From: 66-474 sp051961995
Lineage (GTDB): Bacteria; Pseudomonadota; Gammaproteobacteria; Xanthomonadales; Rhodanobacteraceae
Assembly (NCBI GenBank): GCA_051961995.1
Contig: JBQCCR010000014.1
Coordinates: 62,001-126,000 of the forward strand
Length of the DNA: 64,000 nt
Direction: 5' to 3'
This document shows, piece after piece, positions 44,576-54,692 of the stretch. The notes beneath the pieces were generated by a model that was not told the DNA's origin, did not search any database, and saw nothing but the letters and a program-made list of their open reading frames with translations. The position numbers and the translations under genes are program-made. Position 1 is the stretch's first letter; the number at the start of each line of letters is the position of its first letter.

Positions 44576-46120
44576 ATGAAACACCATGCCCGCCTTGCGC
44601 TTTTCGCCGTGTCCGCCCTGCTGTGCGCCGTGGCCTCGGCCGCGACACCGGCGAGTCCCCGCTCTCGCGGGCCTTCGGACGTGTACTACGAAATCTTCGT
44701 GCGCAGTTGGTACGACACCAACGGCGACGGCATCGGCGATCTCAACGGCATTACCGCGAAACTCGATTACCTGAAAGCACTCGGCGTGGACGGCATCTGG
44801 CTGATGCCGATCAATCCCTCGCCGAGTTACCACGGCTACGACATCACCGATTACTACGCGATCAATCCGCAGTACGGGACGATGGCGGATTTCGAGCGGC
44901 TGCTGCGCGAGGCGCACAAGCGCGGCATCAAGATCGTGATGGACATGGTGATGAACCACAGCAGCGACCGCTCGCCGTGGTTCAAGGCCGCGCAGGATCC
45001 GCACAGCAAGTACCACGACTGGTACACCTGGGCCGCGTCCGACACCGATCCCAAGGCGATCAGCGCGACCGGCGGACAGGCCTGGCACACCGCCCCGAAC
45101 GGGAAAGACTATCTCGGCATCTTCACCTCCGAGATGCCCGACCTCAATTACGACGACCCCGCGGTGCGCGCGGAGATGATCAAGGTCGGCCGCTTCTGGC
45201 TGGACAAGGGCGTGGATGGCTTCCGGCTCGATGCCGCGCAGCACGTTTACCTCAATTTCGAAACCGACTGGGGCAGCGCTTCGGTGCTGCGGAAGAACCT
45301 CGCCTGGTGGAGCGCGTTCCACCAGGGCATCGATGCCGCGAACCCGCACGCCTGGGTGGTAGGCGAAGTGTGGCAGGACCATCCGGACGATCTCGCGCCC
45401 TGGATGGGCGCGCTGGACGCCGTGTTCAATTTCCCGTTGGCGAAACGATTGGTCGACAGCGCCGCGAGCGAGACCGACCGCGACATCGGCGCGACCCTGG
45501 AGCGCACGGATGCCGCTTATCGCGCTGCCGCGCACGGCCGTTTCGACGACGCGCCGCTGCTGTCCAACCACGACATGGAACGTGTGATGAGCGAGCTCGA
45601 CGGCAACGCGGACCACATGCGCACCGCCGCCGCGATGCTGCTCACCTTGCCCGGTCATCCGTTCGTCTATTACGGCGAGGAACTCGGGATGCGCGGCGAG
45701 AAGCCCGACCCGCACCTGCGCGAACCGATGCGCTGGTACAGCGCCGGCAAAGGCCCGGGCGAAACGACGTGGGAAGGCTGGAGCGCAGGCGACGGTCCGG
45801 CGGTGTCGGTGCAGGTCGAGGACAAGGATCCCGGATCGCTGCTCAACTGGTATCGCATGTTGATCGGCTGGCGACGCGACGTCCCGGCCCTGCGCGATGG
45901 CGTATTGCACGACTGGCGCGACCACAACCTGCAGGTCGCGGCATGGGAACTGGACGATCCGCACGGCGACGTGCTGGTGTTGCACAACCTGTCGGGCAAG
46001 CCGCAGTCGCTTGATCCGCCGTCGCGCTTCCGGCATCTGCTGCGGCACAGCCGACCCGGCACGTCCATCGAAAACGGACGCGTGAAACTGCCCGCCTACG
46101 GCAGTGCGATCCTTCGATGA
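44576..46120 (+). CDS. secreted GH13 alpha-amylase/alpha-glucosidase
   Basis: A 514-residue GH13 enzyme with a Sec signal peptide (1-22, ending ASA). Catalytic residues: Asp219 in DGFRLDA, Glu264 in VVGEVWQD, and Asp333 in SNHDMERV. The sequence opens YYEIFVRSWYDTNGDGIGDLNGI and has MNHSSDRSPWF. It would cut maltodextrin in the periplasm or outside. A suitable AGGAG lies before the ATG. It follows the halogenase gene by 30 bases. Confidence 0.93.
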   Translation: MKHHARLALFAVSALLCAVASAATPASPRSRGPSDVYYEIFVRSWYDTNGDGIGDLNGITAKLDYLKALGVDGIWLMPINPSPSYHGYDITDYYAINPQYGTMADFERLLREAHKRGIKIVMDMVMNHSSDRSPWFKAAQDPHSKYHDWYTWAASDTDPKAISATGGQAWHTAPNGKDYLGIFTSEMPDLNYDDPAVRAEMIKVGRFWLDKGVDGFRLDAAQHVYLNFETDWGSASVLRKNLAWWSAFHQGIDAANPHAWVVGEVWQDHPDDLAPWMGALDAVFNFPLAKRLVDSAASETDRDIGATLERTDAAYRAAAHGRFDDAPLLSNHDMERVMSELDGNADHMRTAAAMLLTLPGHPFVYYGEELGMRGEKPDPHLREPMRWYSAGKGPGETTWEGWSAGDGPAVSVQVEDKDPGSLLNWYRMLIGWRRDVPALRDGVLHDWRDHNLQVAAWELDDPHGDVLVLHNLSGKPQSLDPPSRFRHLLRHSRPGTSIENGRVKLPAYGSAILR

Positions 46121-46148
46121 TCGGTCAATCAGGGCGCGGCAACCCTGT

Positions 46149-46265
46149 CGTCGTTCCGGGGCCGCCCGCGCTGTTTGCGGGCGGAACCCGGAACCCAGCG
46201 GCTTTGTTTTCGACGGCAAGGTCGCCGGGTTCCGGATCGCCGCTGCGTGGCGTCGGAATGACGGA
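46149..46265. repeat. REP-like composite inverted repeat
   Basis: Three nested pairings are visible: CCGCCCGC/GCGGGCGG (46162-46169 with 46177-46184), GGAACCCGG/CCGGGTTCC (46183-46191 with 46225-46233), and outer GTCGTTCC with GGAATGAC. It fills the gap between the GH13 and GH31 genes. It resembles dispersed intergenic repeats and the smaller palindrome near 17.87 kb. Confidence 0.55.
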
Positions 46266-46297
46266 GAGATCCTGTTTTCTGGAGAGGGACAAATTCG

Positions 46298-48652
46298 ATG
46301 ATGGCAAAACTGCGCATGCGCGCACTGATGGCTTTGCTGCTGGCCGGCTTTGCCATGGCCGGCAACGCATCCGTCATGCCGGAGGTGCGCAGCGTCGGCG
46401 CGCAAGGTTTCGAGCTGACGCTGGGCAAGGAGGTCATCTCGCTGCAACTCATCGCGCCCGGCGTGCTGCGCGTGCATGAACTGCCGCGGGGGCGCGCTAC
46501 GCCGGCCAGCTTGGTGATTGATCCGCAGCTCAACGCGGGCACCGGGTTCAAGCCGGACGTGAAACAGGACGCCGCTACGATCACGTTGCGCTCGGATCGG
46601 ATGGTTGCTACCTGGAACAAACGCACCGGCGCACTGAGCGTGACCGATGCGCACGGTCATCCGTTGCTGCAACAGGCGGATCTCGCCGCGCTGGCGCGAG
46701 GCCGGATCGAACTGACCCACGCGAAAAGTGACGCGCTGTACGGCATCAGCGGCTTCGAGGCCAACAAGAGCGTCGCCGCGGGCCTGCTCCGCAGCGGCGC
46801 GCAGGTCGCGAAAGCCGGCAAGCAGGGCTGGGCCGGTGCGCCGCTCGTGTGGAGCACCGCCGGTTACGGCGTACTGGTGGATTGCGATGGCGCGAAATTC
46901 GATTTGGCCGATGGCCAGATCACGATCAGCGGCTATGCGCGACAGGATTCCGATTACTACCTGCTGGCCGGAACGCCGGAACAATTGTTCGCGGACGTGT
47001 CACGCATCAGCGGCCATGCATCGCTGTTTCCGAAGTGGTCGCTCGGCTTCATCAACAGCCAGTGGGGTCTGGACGAAGCGGAGTTCAAAAAAATCGTCGC
47101 GACCTATCGCACCAGGCACATCCCGCTGGATGCCTTCACTTTCGACTTCGACTGGAAGGACTGGGGCAAGGACTGGGGCGAGTTCCGCTGGAACCCGCAG
47201 AAATTCCCGGACGGCCCGACCGGCAAGCTGAAAGCGGAGATGGACAGGCTCGGCGTGCACATGACCGGCATCATGAAACCGCGCGTGCACCTGGACACGA
47301 TCGAGGGCCGCTATGCGACCGCGCACGACCTCTGGCTGCCGGGCGAGAAAGCGACACCGGATTATTTCTCGCACAAGCCGGTCAAGGATCTGGATTTCGA
47401 CAAGCCCGGCACGCGCACGTGGTTCTTCAACGACGCGCTGAAGCACAGTTTCGAGGCCGGCATCGTCGGCTGGTGGAACGACGAGGCCGACACCACCGAC
47501 AGCAACACCCAGTTCCTCAACATGGAGCGCGCGATCTACGACGGCCAGCGCGCGATCTCGCCGCTGCGGGTGTGGTCCATCAATCGCGACTTCTGGCTGG
47601 GCGCGCAGCGCTACGCCTACGGCATGTGGTCCGGGGACATCGATACTGGCTTTGCGAGCATGGCCGACCAGCGCGCGCGCATGCTGAGCGCAATCAACGT
47701 GGGCGAGATGCAGTGGGGCATGGATGGCGGCGGCTTCAACGGCCACCCGTCGGATGAGAACTACGCGCGCTGGATCGAGTTCGGCGCGTTCACGCCGATC
47801 TTCCGCGTGCACGGCACCTTCGGCGAGAAGCGCCAGCCCTGGGTGTACGGCCCCGTCGCCGAAGCCGCCGCGACCAGGGCGATCCGCCTGCGCTATTCAT
47901 TGCTGCCGTACATGTATGCGTACCAGCATCAGGATCAAGCGCAAGGGATCGGACTGGTTCGCCCGCTCGCGTTCGAGTGGCCACGCGATCCGAACGTGCG
48001 CAACGACGTGGATGCGTGGTTGTTCGGCGAATGGCTGCTGGTGTCGCCGGTGGTCGAGCAAGGCCAGACGATCAAGCAGATCTATCTGCCCGCCGGCACC
48101 TGGACCGACTGGTTCACCGGCAAGGTGTACGCAGGCGGGCAGACGATTGCCTATCCGGTGGATGCGAAGCGCTGGGACGACATCCCGCTGTTCATCCGCG
48201 ACGGCGCGATCATCCCGACGCAGCAGGTGATGGACTACGTCGGCGAGCATCCGGTCACGACCGTGACGATCGAAGTGTTTCCTTCCGCGCAGGTCACGTA
48301 TTTCGACTATTACGACGACGACGGCACCACGTACGACTACGCGAAGGGCGCGTATGACCTTCAGTCGTTGTCCGTGCGGAAGCAGGGCAATGCGGTGGAT
48401 TTCCAATTGGGCGCGCCGGCGGGGACGTACAAACCGGCACTGCGCCATTACCTGCTCGCGATCCACGGCGGCGCGTCGAAAGGCGTGCGCGTGAATGGCA
48501 AACCGTTAGCCGCTTCGCCCTCGCTCGATGTGCTGAAGCAGACCGGCGCGCCAGGCTGGGCCGGCGGACACGACCGCTATGGCGCGGTCACCTGGGTGAA
48601 GCTGGATGCCGGCCACGCCGCCGACGTGCGCATCGGGACGAAGTCGCCATGA
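46298..48652 (+). CDS. secreted GH31 alpha-glucosidase
   Basis: A 784-residue GH31 enzyme with a signal peptide (about 1-27). Barrel motifs are FTFDFDWKDWGKDWGEFRWNP, GWWNDEADT with the nucleophile Asp395, and WGMDGGGF with the likely acid/base Asp476. The C-terminus is beta-rich, with YFDYYDDDGTTYDYAKG. GH31 enzymes release glucose from the non-reducing end of alpha-glucans. The ATG at 46298 has a strong GGAGAGGG upstream; an ATG follows one codon later. Its stop overlaps the next gene (ATGA). Confidence 0.94.
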   Translation: MMAKLRMRALMALLLAGFAMAGNASVMPEVRSVGAQGFELTLGKEVISLQLIAPGVLRVHELPRGRATPASLVIDPQLNAGTGFKPDVKQDAATITLRSDRMVATWNKRTGALSVTDAHGHPLLQQADLAALARGRIELTHAKSDALYGISGFEANKSVAAGLLRSGAQVAKAGKQGWAGAPLVWSTAGYGVLVDCDGAKFDLADGQITISGYARQDSDYYLLAGTPEQLFADVSRISGHASLFPKWSLGFINSQWGLDEAEFKKIVATYRTRHIPLDAFTFDFDWKDWGKDWGEFRWNPQKFPDGPTGKLKAEMDRLGVHMTGIMKPRVHLDTIEGRYATAHDLWLPGEKATPDYFSHKPVKDLDFDKPGTRTWFFNDALKHSFEAGIVGWWNDEADTTDSNTQFLNMERAIYDGQRAISPLRVWSINRDFWLGAQRYAYGMWSGDIDTGFASMADQRARMLSAINVGEMQWGMDGGGFNGHPSDENYARWIEFGAFTPIFRVHGTFGEKRQPWVYGPVAEAAATRAIRLRYSLLPYMYAYQHQDQAQGIGLVRPLAFEWPRDPNVRNDVDAWLFGEWLLVSPVVEQGQTIKQIYLPAGTWTDWFTGKVYAGGQTIAYPVDAKRWDDIPLFIRDGAIIPTQQVMDYVGEHPVTTVTIEVFPSAQVTYFDYYDDDGTTYDYAKGAYDLQSLSVRKQGNAVDFQLGAPAGTYKPALRHYLLAIHGGASKGVRVNGKPLAASPSLDVLKQTGAPGWAGGHDRYGAVTWVKLDAGHAADVRIGTKSP

Positions 48653-50838
48653 TCGCCTTCGCCGCCGTCGCACTGGCAGCCAGCGTTGCGACGCAGGCGC
48701 CGCGCTGGCACGACCACCTGGAGTGGCGCGGACAAGTCGCCAGCATGACTGCACAATCCGGCGGCGGTTTCCTGCTGCACGGCGCGCACGGCGAGCGTTC
48801 GATTCCGGTGCAGCCACTGCGCGTGCAGACCGCGAGCACCTTGTTCGATGGTCTGTACGCGATGGCGCAGGACGACCTGCGCCAGGATTCGGTCACGTCC
48901 ATCAAGGATGATGCGTTCGACCACGGCCAGCCGATGCCCTGCATCTGCTTCGAGACCGGCGCGAAGTGGCATTACGTGTGGACGCGCGACCTGTCCTACT
49001 CGGTGGACCTCGGTCTGTGGCGTTACGACGCCGCGCGCTCGCGCAACGGGCTGCTGTTCAAGCTCTCCGGCGTGCGCGTGCCCGACGCGCCGCAGGGCCC
49101 GTTCGTGATGCAGGACACCGGCTCCGGCGGAAGCTGGCCGATCAGCACCGATCGCGTGGTGTGGTTCCTCGCCGCGCGCCATCTGCTCGGCGACAAGCCG
49201 TTTGCCGACACGACGTGGCAGGCGCTGACCGCCACGCTGGCGCAGGATCGGCAATACGTCTTCGACACCGCGATGAATTTGTATCGCGGCGAGACTTCAT
49301 TCCTCGACTGGCGTGAGCAGAGCTATCCGGCGTGGACCGCGAACGATGTCGTACCGATCGCGCAGTCGTTCGCGCTGTCCACCAACGTGCTGCATTACGA
49401 CGCGCTGCAACTCGCCGCGACCATGGCCGCGCAGCGCCACGATGCGCGCGCCGCGGACTACGCTGCCGAAGCGCGAGCGCTGAAGGATGCGATCAACGCG
49501 CGCTTCTGGCGCAGTGATCGCGGGATGTACATGAGCTACATCGGCGGCGATGGCGCGTCGTACGAGGCCTACGACCTGCTCGGTCTCGCGCTGGCGATCA
49601 ACAGCGGGGTGGCCGATGGCGCGCGTGCACGCCAGTCGCTGTCCAACTATCCGGCGTGGCCGGCGGGCAGTCCGGTGATCTGGCCCGAACGCGCCGATCA
49701 ACCGATCTACCACAACCGCGCGATCTGGCCGTTCGTCAGCATGTACGTGTTGCGTGCCGCGCGCACGCTCGACGATCCCGCGCACATTGCTTTCGAGATC
49801 GAATCGCTGATGCGCGGCGCCGCGCTGGCCGGTTCCAATATGGAGAACTACGAACTCGCCACGCAGGCGACGCACGTGGACGAGGGCAAGCTCAGCGGCC
49901 CGGTGGTGGATTCGCCGCGGCAGTTGTGGTCGGTCGCCGGTTATCTCGACATGGTCAGCGAGGGCGTGTTCGGCCTGACCGACGACGGCCGCATCGAACC
50001 GGAACTGCCGGCCTCGCTGGTGCCGATGCTGTTCGGCAATAAAAAGGAAATCAGCCTGCAACTGCCTGATCGGCGCATCGCCCTGCGGCGCCCGGAAAAG
50101 CTGGACGGCAACCTGCTGGTGGCCGATCGCGTCACGCATCACGGAGAGGACACGACCGTGCTGCTGAAGGCGATCAAGGTACCCACGCTGCCGCTGCGAG
50201 AAGACGCGCCGCTGTACGCGCCGGTGGCACCGGCGGAGCCGGATGTGCATCGCGACGGCGCGAACTGGATCGTGCGTGCGCCCGATGCCGGCGTGCTTTA
50301 TGTCAACGGCAAGCGCGTGGGTGGCATCCAGGGCACGAAGGCCGTGCCGGTGGCGCATGCCTTGCAATGCTTCAGCGTCACCGCCGTGGATGCCGATGGA
50401 ATCGAATCTTTGCAGAGCCCGCAGCAGTGCGAAGGCCCCTTCTCGAAAGTTGACGGCGCATGGCCGCGCGCCTGGACGGCGCCGGTGAGTGGCCGTTACC
50501 AGGTTGCGCTGGACTATCGCAACGACCACGGACCCATCAATACCGGCATCACCGCCGCGGTGAAGCAACTGGCGATTCGCTGCGTGAGCAGTGCGCCACA
50601 AATCGTGCCGGTCGTGATGCCGCATAGTGCCGGCCTGCAGCGTTCCATCGCCGCAACGTTCACCGCCAACGCGGGCGCGCGCTGCACGTTCGAACTCGGG
50701 CAGGGCTTCAACATGAGTTTCCTCGCGCACAACGCGCATTACACCGGCGGCGCCGGCGGCAGCAGCGGTCCGTTGAACGAGGCCGATGTCGGCCCGCTGT
50801 GGATCGTTCCGCTGGCCGCGCAAGGTGACCAACGATGA
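48649..50838 (+). CDS. (alpha/alpha)6-barrel glycosidase-like protein (MGH1/GH63-like)
   Basis: A 729-residue protein with a short signal-like N-terminus. Residues about 60-480 resemble the six-hairpin glycosidase fold: WHYVWTRDLSYSVDLGLWRYD, GGSWPISTDRVVWFLAARH, FLDWREQSYPAWTAND, and NRAIWPFVSMYVLRAAR. The remainder is beta-rich and unassigned, with carbohydrate-binding or galactose-binding-like features not proven. The family includes enzymes trimming alpha-glucans, fitting the locus, but exact activity is unknown. It overlaps both neighbours by 4 bases, which ties it to GH31 and the transporter. Confidence 0.75.
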   Translation: MIAFAAVALAASVATQAPRWHDHLEWRGQVASMTAQSGGGFLLHGAHGERSIPVQPLRVQTASTLFDGLYAMAQDDLRQDSVTSIKDDAFDHGQPMPCICFETGAKWHYVWTRDLSYSVDLGLWRYDAARSRNGLLFKLSGVRVPDAPQGPFVMQDTGSGGSWPISTDRVVWFLAARHLLGDKPFADTTWQALTATLAQDRQYVFDTAMNLYRGETSFLDWREQSYPAWTANDVVPIAQSFALSTNVLHYDALQLAATMAAQRHDARAADYAAEARALKDAINARFWRSDRGMYMSYIGGDGASYEAYDLLGLALAINSGVADGARARQSLSNYPAWPAGSPVIWPERADQPIYHNRAIWPFVSMYVLRAARTLDDPAHIAFEIESLMRGAALAGSNMENYELATQATHVDEGKLSGPVVDSPRQLWSVAGYLDMVSEGVFGLTDDGRIEPELPASLVPMLFGNKKEISLQLPDRRIALRRPEKLDGNLLVADRVTHHGEDTTVLLKAIKVPTLPLREDAPLYAPVAPAEPDVHRDGANWIVRAPDAGVLYVNGKRVGGIQGTKAVPVAHALQCFSVTAVDADGIESLQSPQQCEGPFSKVDGAWPRAWTAPVSGRYQVALDYRNDHGPINTGITAAVKQLAIRCVSSAPQIVPVVMPHSAGLQRSIAATFTANAGARCTFELGQGFNMSFLAHNAHYTGGAGGSSGPLNEADVGPLWIVPLAAQGDQR

Positions 50839-52334
50839 GCCGCAAGCCCGTGCTGTCGTTCTGGCAAATCTGGAACATGTGCTTCGGGTTCCTGGGGATC
50901 CAGTTCGGCTTCGCGCTGCAGAACGCCAACGTCAGCCGCATTTTCCAGACGCTCGGCGCCAGCGTGGGCGACATCCCCGCGCTATGGATCGCGGCGCCGC
51001 TCACTGGGCTGATCGTGCAGCCGCTGATCGGCCATTTCTCCGACCGCACCTGGGGCCGATTGGGTCGGCGTCGTCCGTACTTTCTTGCGGGCGCGCTGCT
51101 GGCCACGCTGGCCTTGCTGTGGATGCCCAACTCCTCGGCGCTGTGGATCGCGGCGGGTTTGCTGTGGATCATGGATGCGTCGTTCAACGTGGCGATGGAA
51201 CCGTTCCGCGCCTTCGTCGGTGACCAGTTGCCGGCCCGGCAGCGTCCGCTCGGCTACGCAATGCAGAGTTTCTTCATCGGCGTCGGCGCGGTGATCGCAT
51301 CCTTGCTGCCGTGGCTGCTGGCGAAGTGGGGGGTGTCCAATACCGCGCCGGCGGGCGCGATTCCCGCCACGGTGAAATATGCGTTCTACTTCGGCGGTGC
51401 GGTGCTGTTCGGCTCCGTGCTGTGGACGATCATAAGCACGCGCGAATATCCGCCGGAGACGCTGCTCGCGTTCGAGGAAGCCGCCGGTGAAACGGGCGCG
51501 CCCGAGGTGGAACGCGGCCACGCGCGTCGCAAGGGCATCGTGTGGCTGCTCGCGGGCCTCTTCGGCGCCGTGCTGATCCGCATCTATGCACTCGACCATG
51601 ATCTCTATCTGCTCGCCGCGGGCCTGATCGCGTGGGGGCTGTCGCTGCTGTGGATGTCGCGCGCGAGGAAGGGGCGCGGCACGCTCGCGCAGGTGCTGGA
51701 CGACCTGCACGCGATGCCGACCGCGATGAGGCGGCTCGCCTGGGTGCAGTTCTTCTCGTGGTTCGCACTGTTCGCGATGTGGATCTACACCACGCCGGCC
51801 GTGACCGCCGTGCAATTCGGCAGCAGCGATCCGCAATCGGCCGCCTACAACGCGGGCGCGAACTGGGTCGGCGTGCTGTTCGCCGCCTACAACGGCTTCG
51901 CCGCGCTGGCCGCGATCGTGATCCCGCTGATGGCGCGGCGCTTCGGCCTGCGCGTGAGCCATCTCGTCAACGTCGCGCTCGGCGGCGCCGGGCTGATCTC
52001 GTTCCTGTTCATCCGCGATCCGCACTGGCTGCTGCTGTCCATGGTTGGCGTGGGCTTCGCATGGGCATCCATCCTGTCGCTGCCCTACGCGTTGCTGTCG
52101 GACAGCCTGCCCGCCGCGAAGATGGGCGTGTACATGGGCATCTTCAATTTCTTCATCGTGATCCCGCAGTTGCTGGCGGCGAGCGTGCTCGGCGTGCTGC
52201 TGAAAGTCGGTTTCCACGACCGGCCGATTTATGCGCTGGCGATCGGCGGCGTCAGCCTGATCGTCGCGGGACTTTGCACGCTGCGGGTGCGCGAACCGGG
52301 AGCGCGGACCGTGCCCGCCGGCGAAGCCGCATGA
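50835..52334 (+). CDS. SLC45-type MFS maltose/sucrose transporter
   Basis: A 499-residue major facilitator protein with about 12 membrane segments. The opening LSFWQIWNMCFGFLGIQFGFALQNANVSRIFQTLGA, the GHFSDRTWGRLGRRRPYFL loop motif and LPYALLSDSLPAAKMGVYMGIFNFFIVIPQLLA are typical of SLC45/GPH-like disaccharide transporters found in bacterial maltose loci. It would bring maltose made by the periplasmic enzymes into the cytoplasm. It is a different subfamily from the sugar porter of the leftward operon. Confidence 0.9.
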   Translation: MSRKPVLSFWQIWNMCFGFLGIQFGFALQNANVSRIFQTLGASVGDIPALWIAAPLTGLIVQPLIGHFSDRTWGRLGRRRPYFLAGALLATLALLWMPNSSALWIAAGLLWIMDASFNVAMEPFRAFVGDQLPARQRPLGYAMQSFFIGVGAVIASLLPWLLAKWGVSNTAPAGAIPATVKYAFYFGGAVLFGSVLWTIISTREYPPETLLAFEEAAGETGAPEVERGHARRKGIVWLLAGLFGAVLIRIYALDHDLYLLAAGLIAWGLSLLWMSRARKGRGTLAQVLDDLHAMPTAMRRLAWVQFFSWFALFAMWIYTTPAVTAVQFGSSDPQSAAYNAGANWVGVLFAAYNGFAALAAIVIPLMARRFGLRVSHLVNVALGGAGLISFLFIRDPHWLLLSMVGVGFAWASILSLPYALLSDSLPAAKMGVYMGIFNFFIVIPQLLAASVLGVLLKVGFHDRPIYALAIGGVSLIVAGLCTLRVREPGARTVPAGEAA

Positions 52335-53344
52335 GTTCCCGCCAGAGAAAATTTTTCGCGCTGCTCCTGGGCATCGCGCCGGTCGTCGCGATGGCTGCCG
52401 GGCCGGGGGGTGATCGCTGCACGCCCACCATGGCAACGCTGAAACTGGATTCACCGGCGTCCGTGGAACGCATCACGGTGGATGTTTATCTGCCCGGCGA
52501 TTACGCGCGATCCGGTCGCGAGCGTTACCCGGTGCTGTATGCCAACGACGGGCAGGACATGCAGGCCGTCGAGCTTGTGCCGACGCTCGCGGAACTGTGC
52601 CGGAAACACGCGATCCGCGAACCGATCGTGGTCGCCGTGCACATGCTGCGCGATCGCGCCAGCGGCTACGGGCTGTCAAATCGTGCAGCCCACCGCAGCC
52701 TCGTCGGCGGTTCAAAGATCGGCCCGATCGGCTCACGCGCCTACGACTATTCGCGATGGTTCGCGAGGCAACTGGTGCCGTACATCGATGCGCATTACCG
52801 CACCGAGCGCAGCGCCCGCGCGCGCAGCGTGCTGGGCTGGTCATTGGGTGCGCTGAATGCGTTCAATCTCGGCTGGGAATATCCCAAAGTGTTCGGCAGG
52901 GTCGGCGCGTTCTCGCCGTCGTTCTGGCTCGCCGCCGATCGCGACAGCGACGAAGCGGCCCAGCGCACCCGATTGGCGCAACGCATGGTGGATAGCGGGC
53001 CGAAGCGGAACGGCTTGCGCTTCTGGTTCGCGGCCGGAACCGCCGAGGAAACCAACGATCGCGACCACGATGGCGTGATCGACGTGATTGACGATCTCGA
53101 CGATCTGGTCAACGGCTATCGCGCGCCCGACGGCTTCCACGAGCGCGGGCTTCGCCAGCTCGGCTACACGGTGAACATGGACGATGCCGCGCATCCGCGA
53201 ACCACCGCCGACGTGTCCGTCTATCTGCTGCCGCAGGGGCAGCACAAACAGGCTTCGTGGGCGAAGATGCTGCCCCCGTTCCTGCGCTGGGATTACGGCA
53301 CGCGCGCGATGCGGGGTGCCAGGGCTTCACTGGCGCCGGACTGA
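52331..53344 (+). CDS. secreted alpha/beta-hydrolase, esterase (Fes-like) family
   Basis: A 337-residue protein with a signal peptide (about 1-22, ending AMA). The putative-esterase fold is shown by YPVLYANDGQDM, YDYSRWFARQLVPYIDAHY, the nucleophile elbow GWSLGALNAF and a late His in PQGQHKQASW. Family members include enterobactin esterase-like and feruloyl esterases. Its place at the end of the maltose operon, overlapping the transporter by 4 bases, suggests it removes an acyl group from the sugar substrate; this is inference. The start at 52331 is set by the ATGA overlap; the frame stays open much further upstream. Confidence 0.85.
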   Translation: MSSRQRKFFALLLGIAPVVAMAAGPGGDRCTPTMATLKLDSPASVERITVDVYLPGDYARSGRERYPVLYANDGQDMQAVELVPTLAELCRKHAIREPIVVAVHMLRDRASGYGLSNRAAHRSLVGGSKIGPIGSRAYDYSRWFARQLVPYIDAHYRTERSARARSVLGWSLGALNAFNLGWEYPKVFGRVGAFSPSFWLAADRDSDEAAQRTRLAQRMVDSGPKRNGLRFWFAAGTAEETNDRDHDGVIDVIDDLDDLVNGYRAPDGFHERGLRQLGYTVNMDDAAHPRTTADVSVYLLPQGQHKQASWAKMLPPFLRWDYGTRAMRGARASLAPD

Positions 53345-53352
53345 CGGGGAAG

Positions 53353-53402
53353 TGGTGGGCGCAACAGGGATCGAACCTGTGACCCCTACCATGTCAAGGT
53401 AG
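53353..53402 (-). other. attachment site: 3' fragment of a tRNA-Val (GAC) gene
   Basis: Reading leftwards, the sequence holds an anticodon arm (CTACC, loop TTGACAT, GGTAG; anticodon GAC), a variable loop, a T-arm (ACAGG, TTCGATC, CCTGT) and the 3' acceptor strand TGCGCCC, A, CCA. The D-arm and 5' acceptor strand are absent; the text beyond 53402 no longer fits a tRNA. This is the displaced 3' end left by an element that integrated in tRNA-Val; the restored full gene should lie at the other end of the element. The 130 bases to the integrase hold no other feature. Confidence 0.88.
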
Positions 53403-53532
53403 GGTATACGGACTTTGCGGGACGTTGATGGACGAAAAACCAATTAGTTACGTCCTTGCACGTCCATTGCAATCCGCCTAGGTTTTCCGTACTCTTTCCG
53501 TACCGGCGGAATATGGCCGAGGGGAGAGCGCA

Positions 53533-54678
53533 ATGGACCTGTCCACTGTACGCAACCGCGACCGCCTGAAGGCGCGCCGGGAGCCCTACTGGCACAAGCT
53601 GGCGAACGGGCAGTTTCTGGGCTTCCGGCCATCCAAGGCGGGCGGCAATGGCACCTGGATTGCGCGTGCCTATGACGCCGCAACTTGGCGCAACCGCTAC
53701 CACGCTCTGGGCGACTTCGGCGAGCTTCCGCCGAGCGAGCGATTCGGCGCGGCGAAGAAAGAGGCGCAGGCGTGGCTAGATCACGTCACCAGCGGCGGCG
53801 CGCACAAACCCCTCACCGTGAAGCAGGTTTGCGAGCAGTACGCGCAGACGCGCCCGGACGCAGCCGCACGCTTTGCTCGCTATGTCTACCACGATCCGAT
53901 TGCCCGTATCCCGCTGCACAAGCTGACGCGCGCGCAGGTGAAGGCATGGCGGGAGCGGCTGGAGAACAAGCCCGCGCTGGTCACCCGTCGGAAATCCGGC
54001 AAGCCGGTCACGCGCGAGCGCACGGCCAACACCGTCAACCGGGACATGGTGGCATTCCGAGCCGCCTTGAACGCCGCCCTGCAGGATGGCCATGCGCAGA
54101 ACGCGCTGGCGTGGAAAGAGGCGCTAAAGCCGGCCAAGGCCGAAGGCCGGCGCAATCTGTACCTTGATCGCGACCAGCGCCGCACGCTGTTGGAACACCT
54201 GCCCGACGATGCTGCCGCTTTCGCGCGCGGGCTGTGCCTGCTGCCACTGCGTCCGGGTGCGCTTGCTGCCTTGCGTGTCGGCGACTTCGACGCGCGCCGG
54301 AGTGAGCTTTCGATTGAACGCGACAAGGCAGGCGAGGGTAGGCGCATCTTGCTGCCGGCGAACATCGTCGCGCTGCTGAAAGAGCAGGCCCGCCGCAAGC
54401 TGCCCGCCGCGCCCCTGTTCGCGCAAGCTGACGGCAGGCCATGGAACAAGGATGCATGGAAAGGCCCGATCAAGGATGCGGTCAAGGCCGCCGGGCTCCC
54501 GCCATCCGCGACCGCCTACACATTGCGGCATTCCACGATCACGGACTTGGTAACGAGCGGACTGGACCTGTTCACCGTGGCGCAGGTGAGCGGCACTAGT
54601 GTCGCAATGATTGAAAAACACTATGGGCACCTGCAGCGCCATCGCGCGGCGGAAGCACTGGCCGGCCTGGCGCTTTGA
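53533..54678 (+). CDS. tyrosine-type site-specific integrase
   Basis: A 381-residue phage integrase. An N-terminal DNA-binding domain (GGNGTWIARAYD...RYHALGDFG), a core-binding domain (about 95-190) and a catalytic domain follow. Catalytic residues: Arg in LPLRPGALAALR, the YTLRHSTITDL box (Tyr in place of the first His, as in many phage integrases), and the nucleophile Tyr in MIEKHYGHL. It would recombine the element at tRNA-Val next door. Confidence 0.94.
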   Translation: MDLSTVRNRDRLKARREPYWHKLANGQFLGFRPSKAGGNGTWIARAYDAATWRNRYHALGDFGELPPSERFGAAKKEAQAWLDHVTSGGAHKPLTVKQVCEQYAQTRPDAAARFARYVYHDPIARIPLHKLTRAQVKAWRERLENKPALVTRRKSGKPVTRERTANTVNRDMVAFRAALNAALQDGHAQNALAWKEALKPAKAEGRRNLYLDRDQRRTLLEHLPDDAAAFARGLCLLPLRPGALAALRVGDFDARRSELSIERDKAGEGRRILLPANIVALLKEQARRKLPAAPLFAQADGRPWNKDAWKGPIKDAVKAAGLPPSATAYTLRHSTITDLVTSGLDLFTVAQVSGTSVAMIEKHYGHLQRHRAAEALAGLAL

Positions 54679-54692
54679 AAGAGGTTGTAGAG

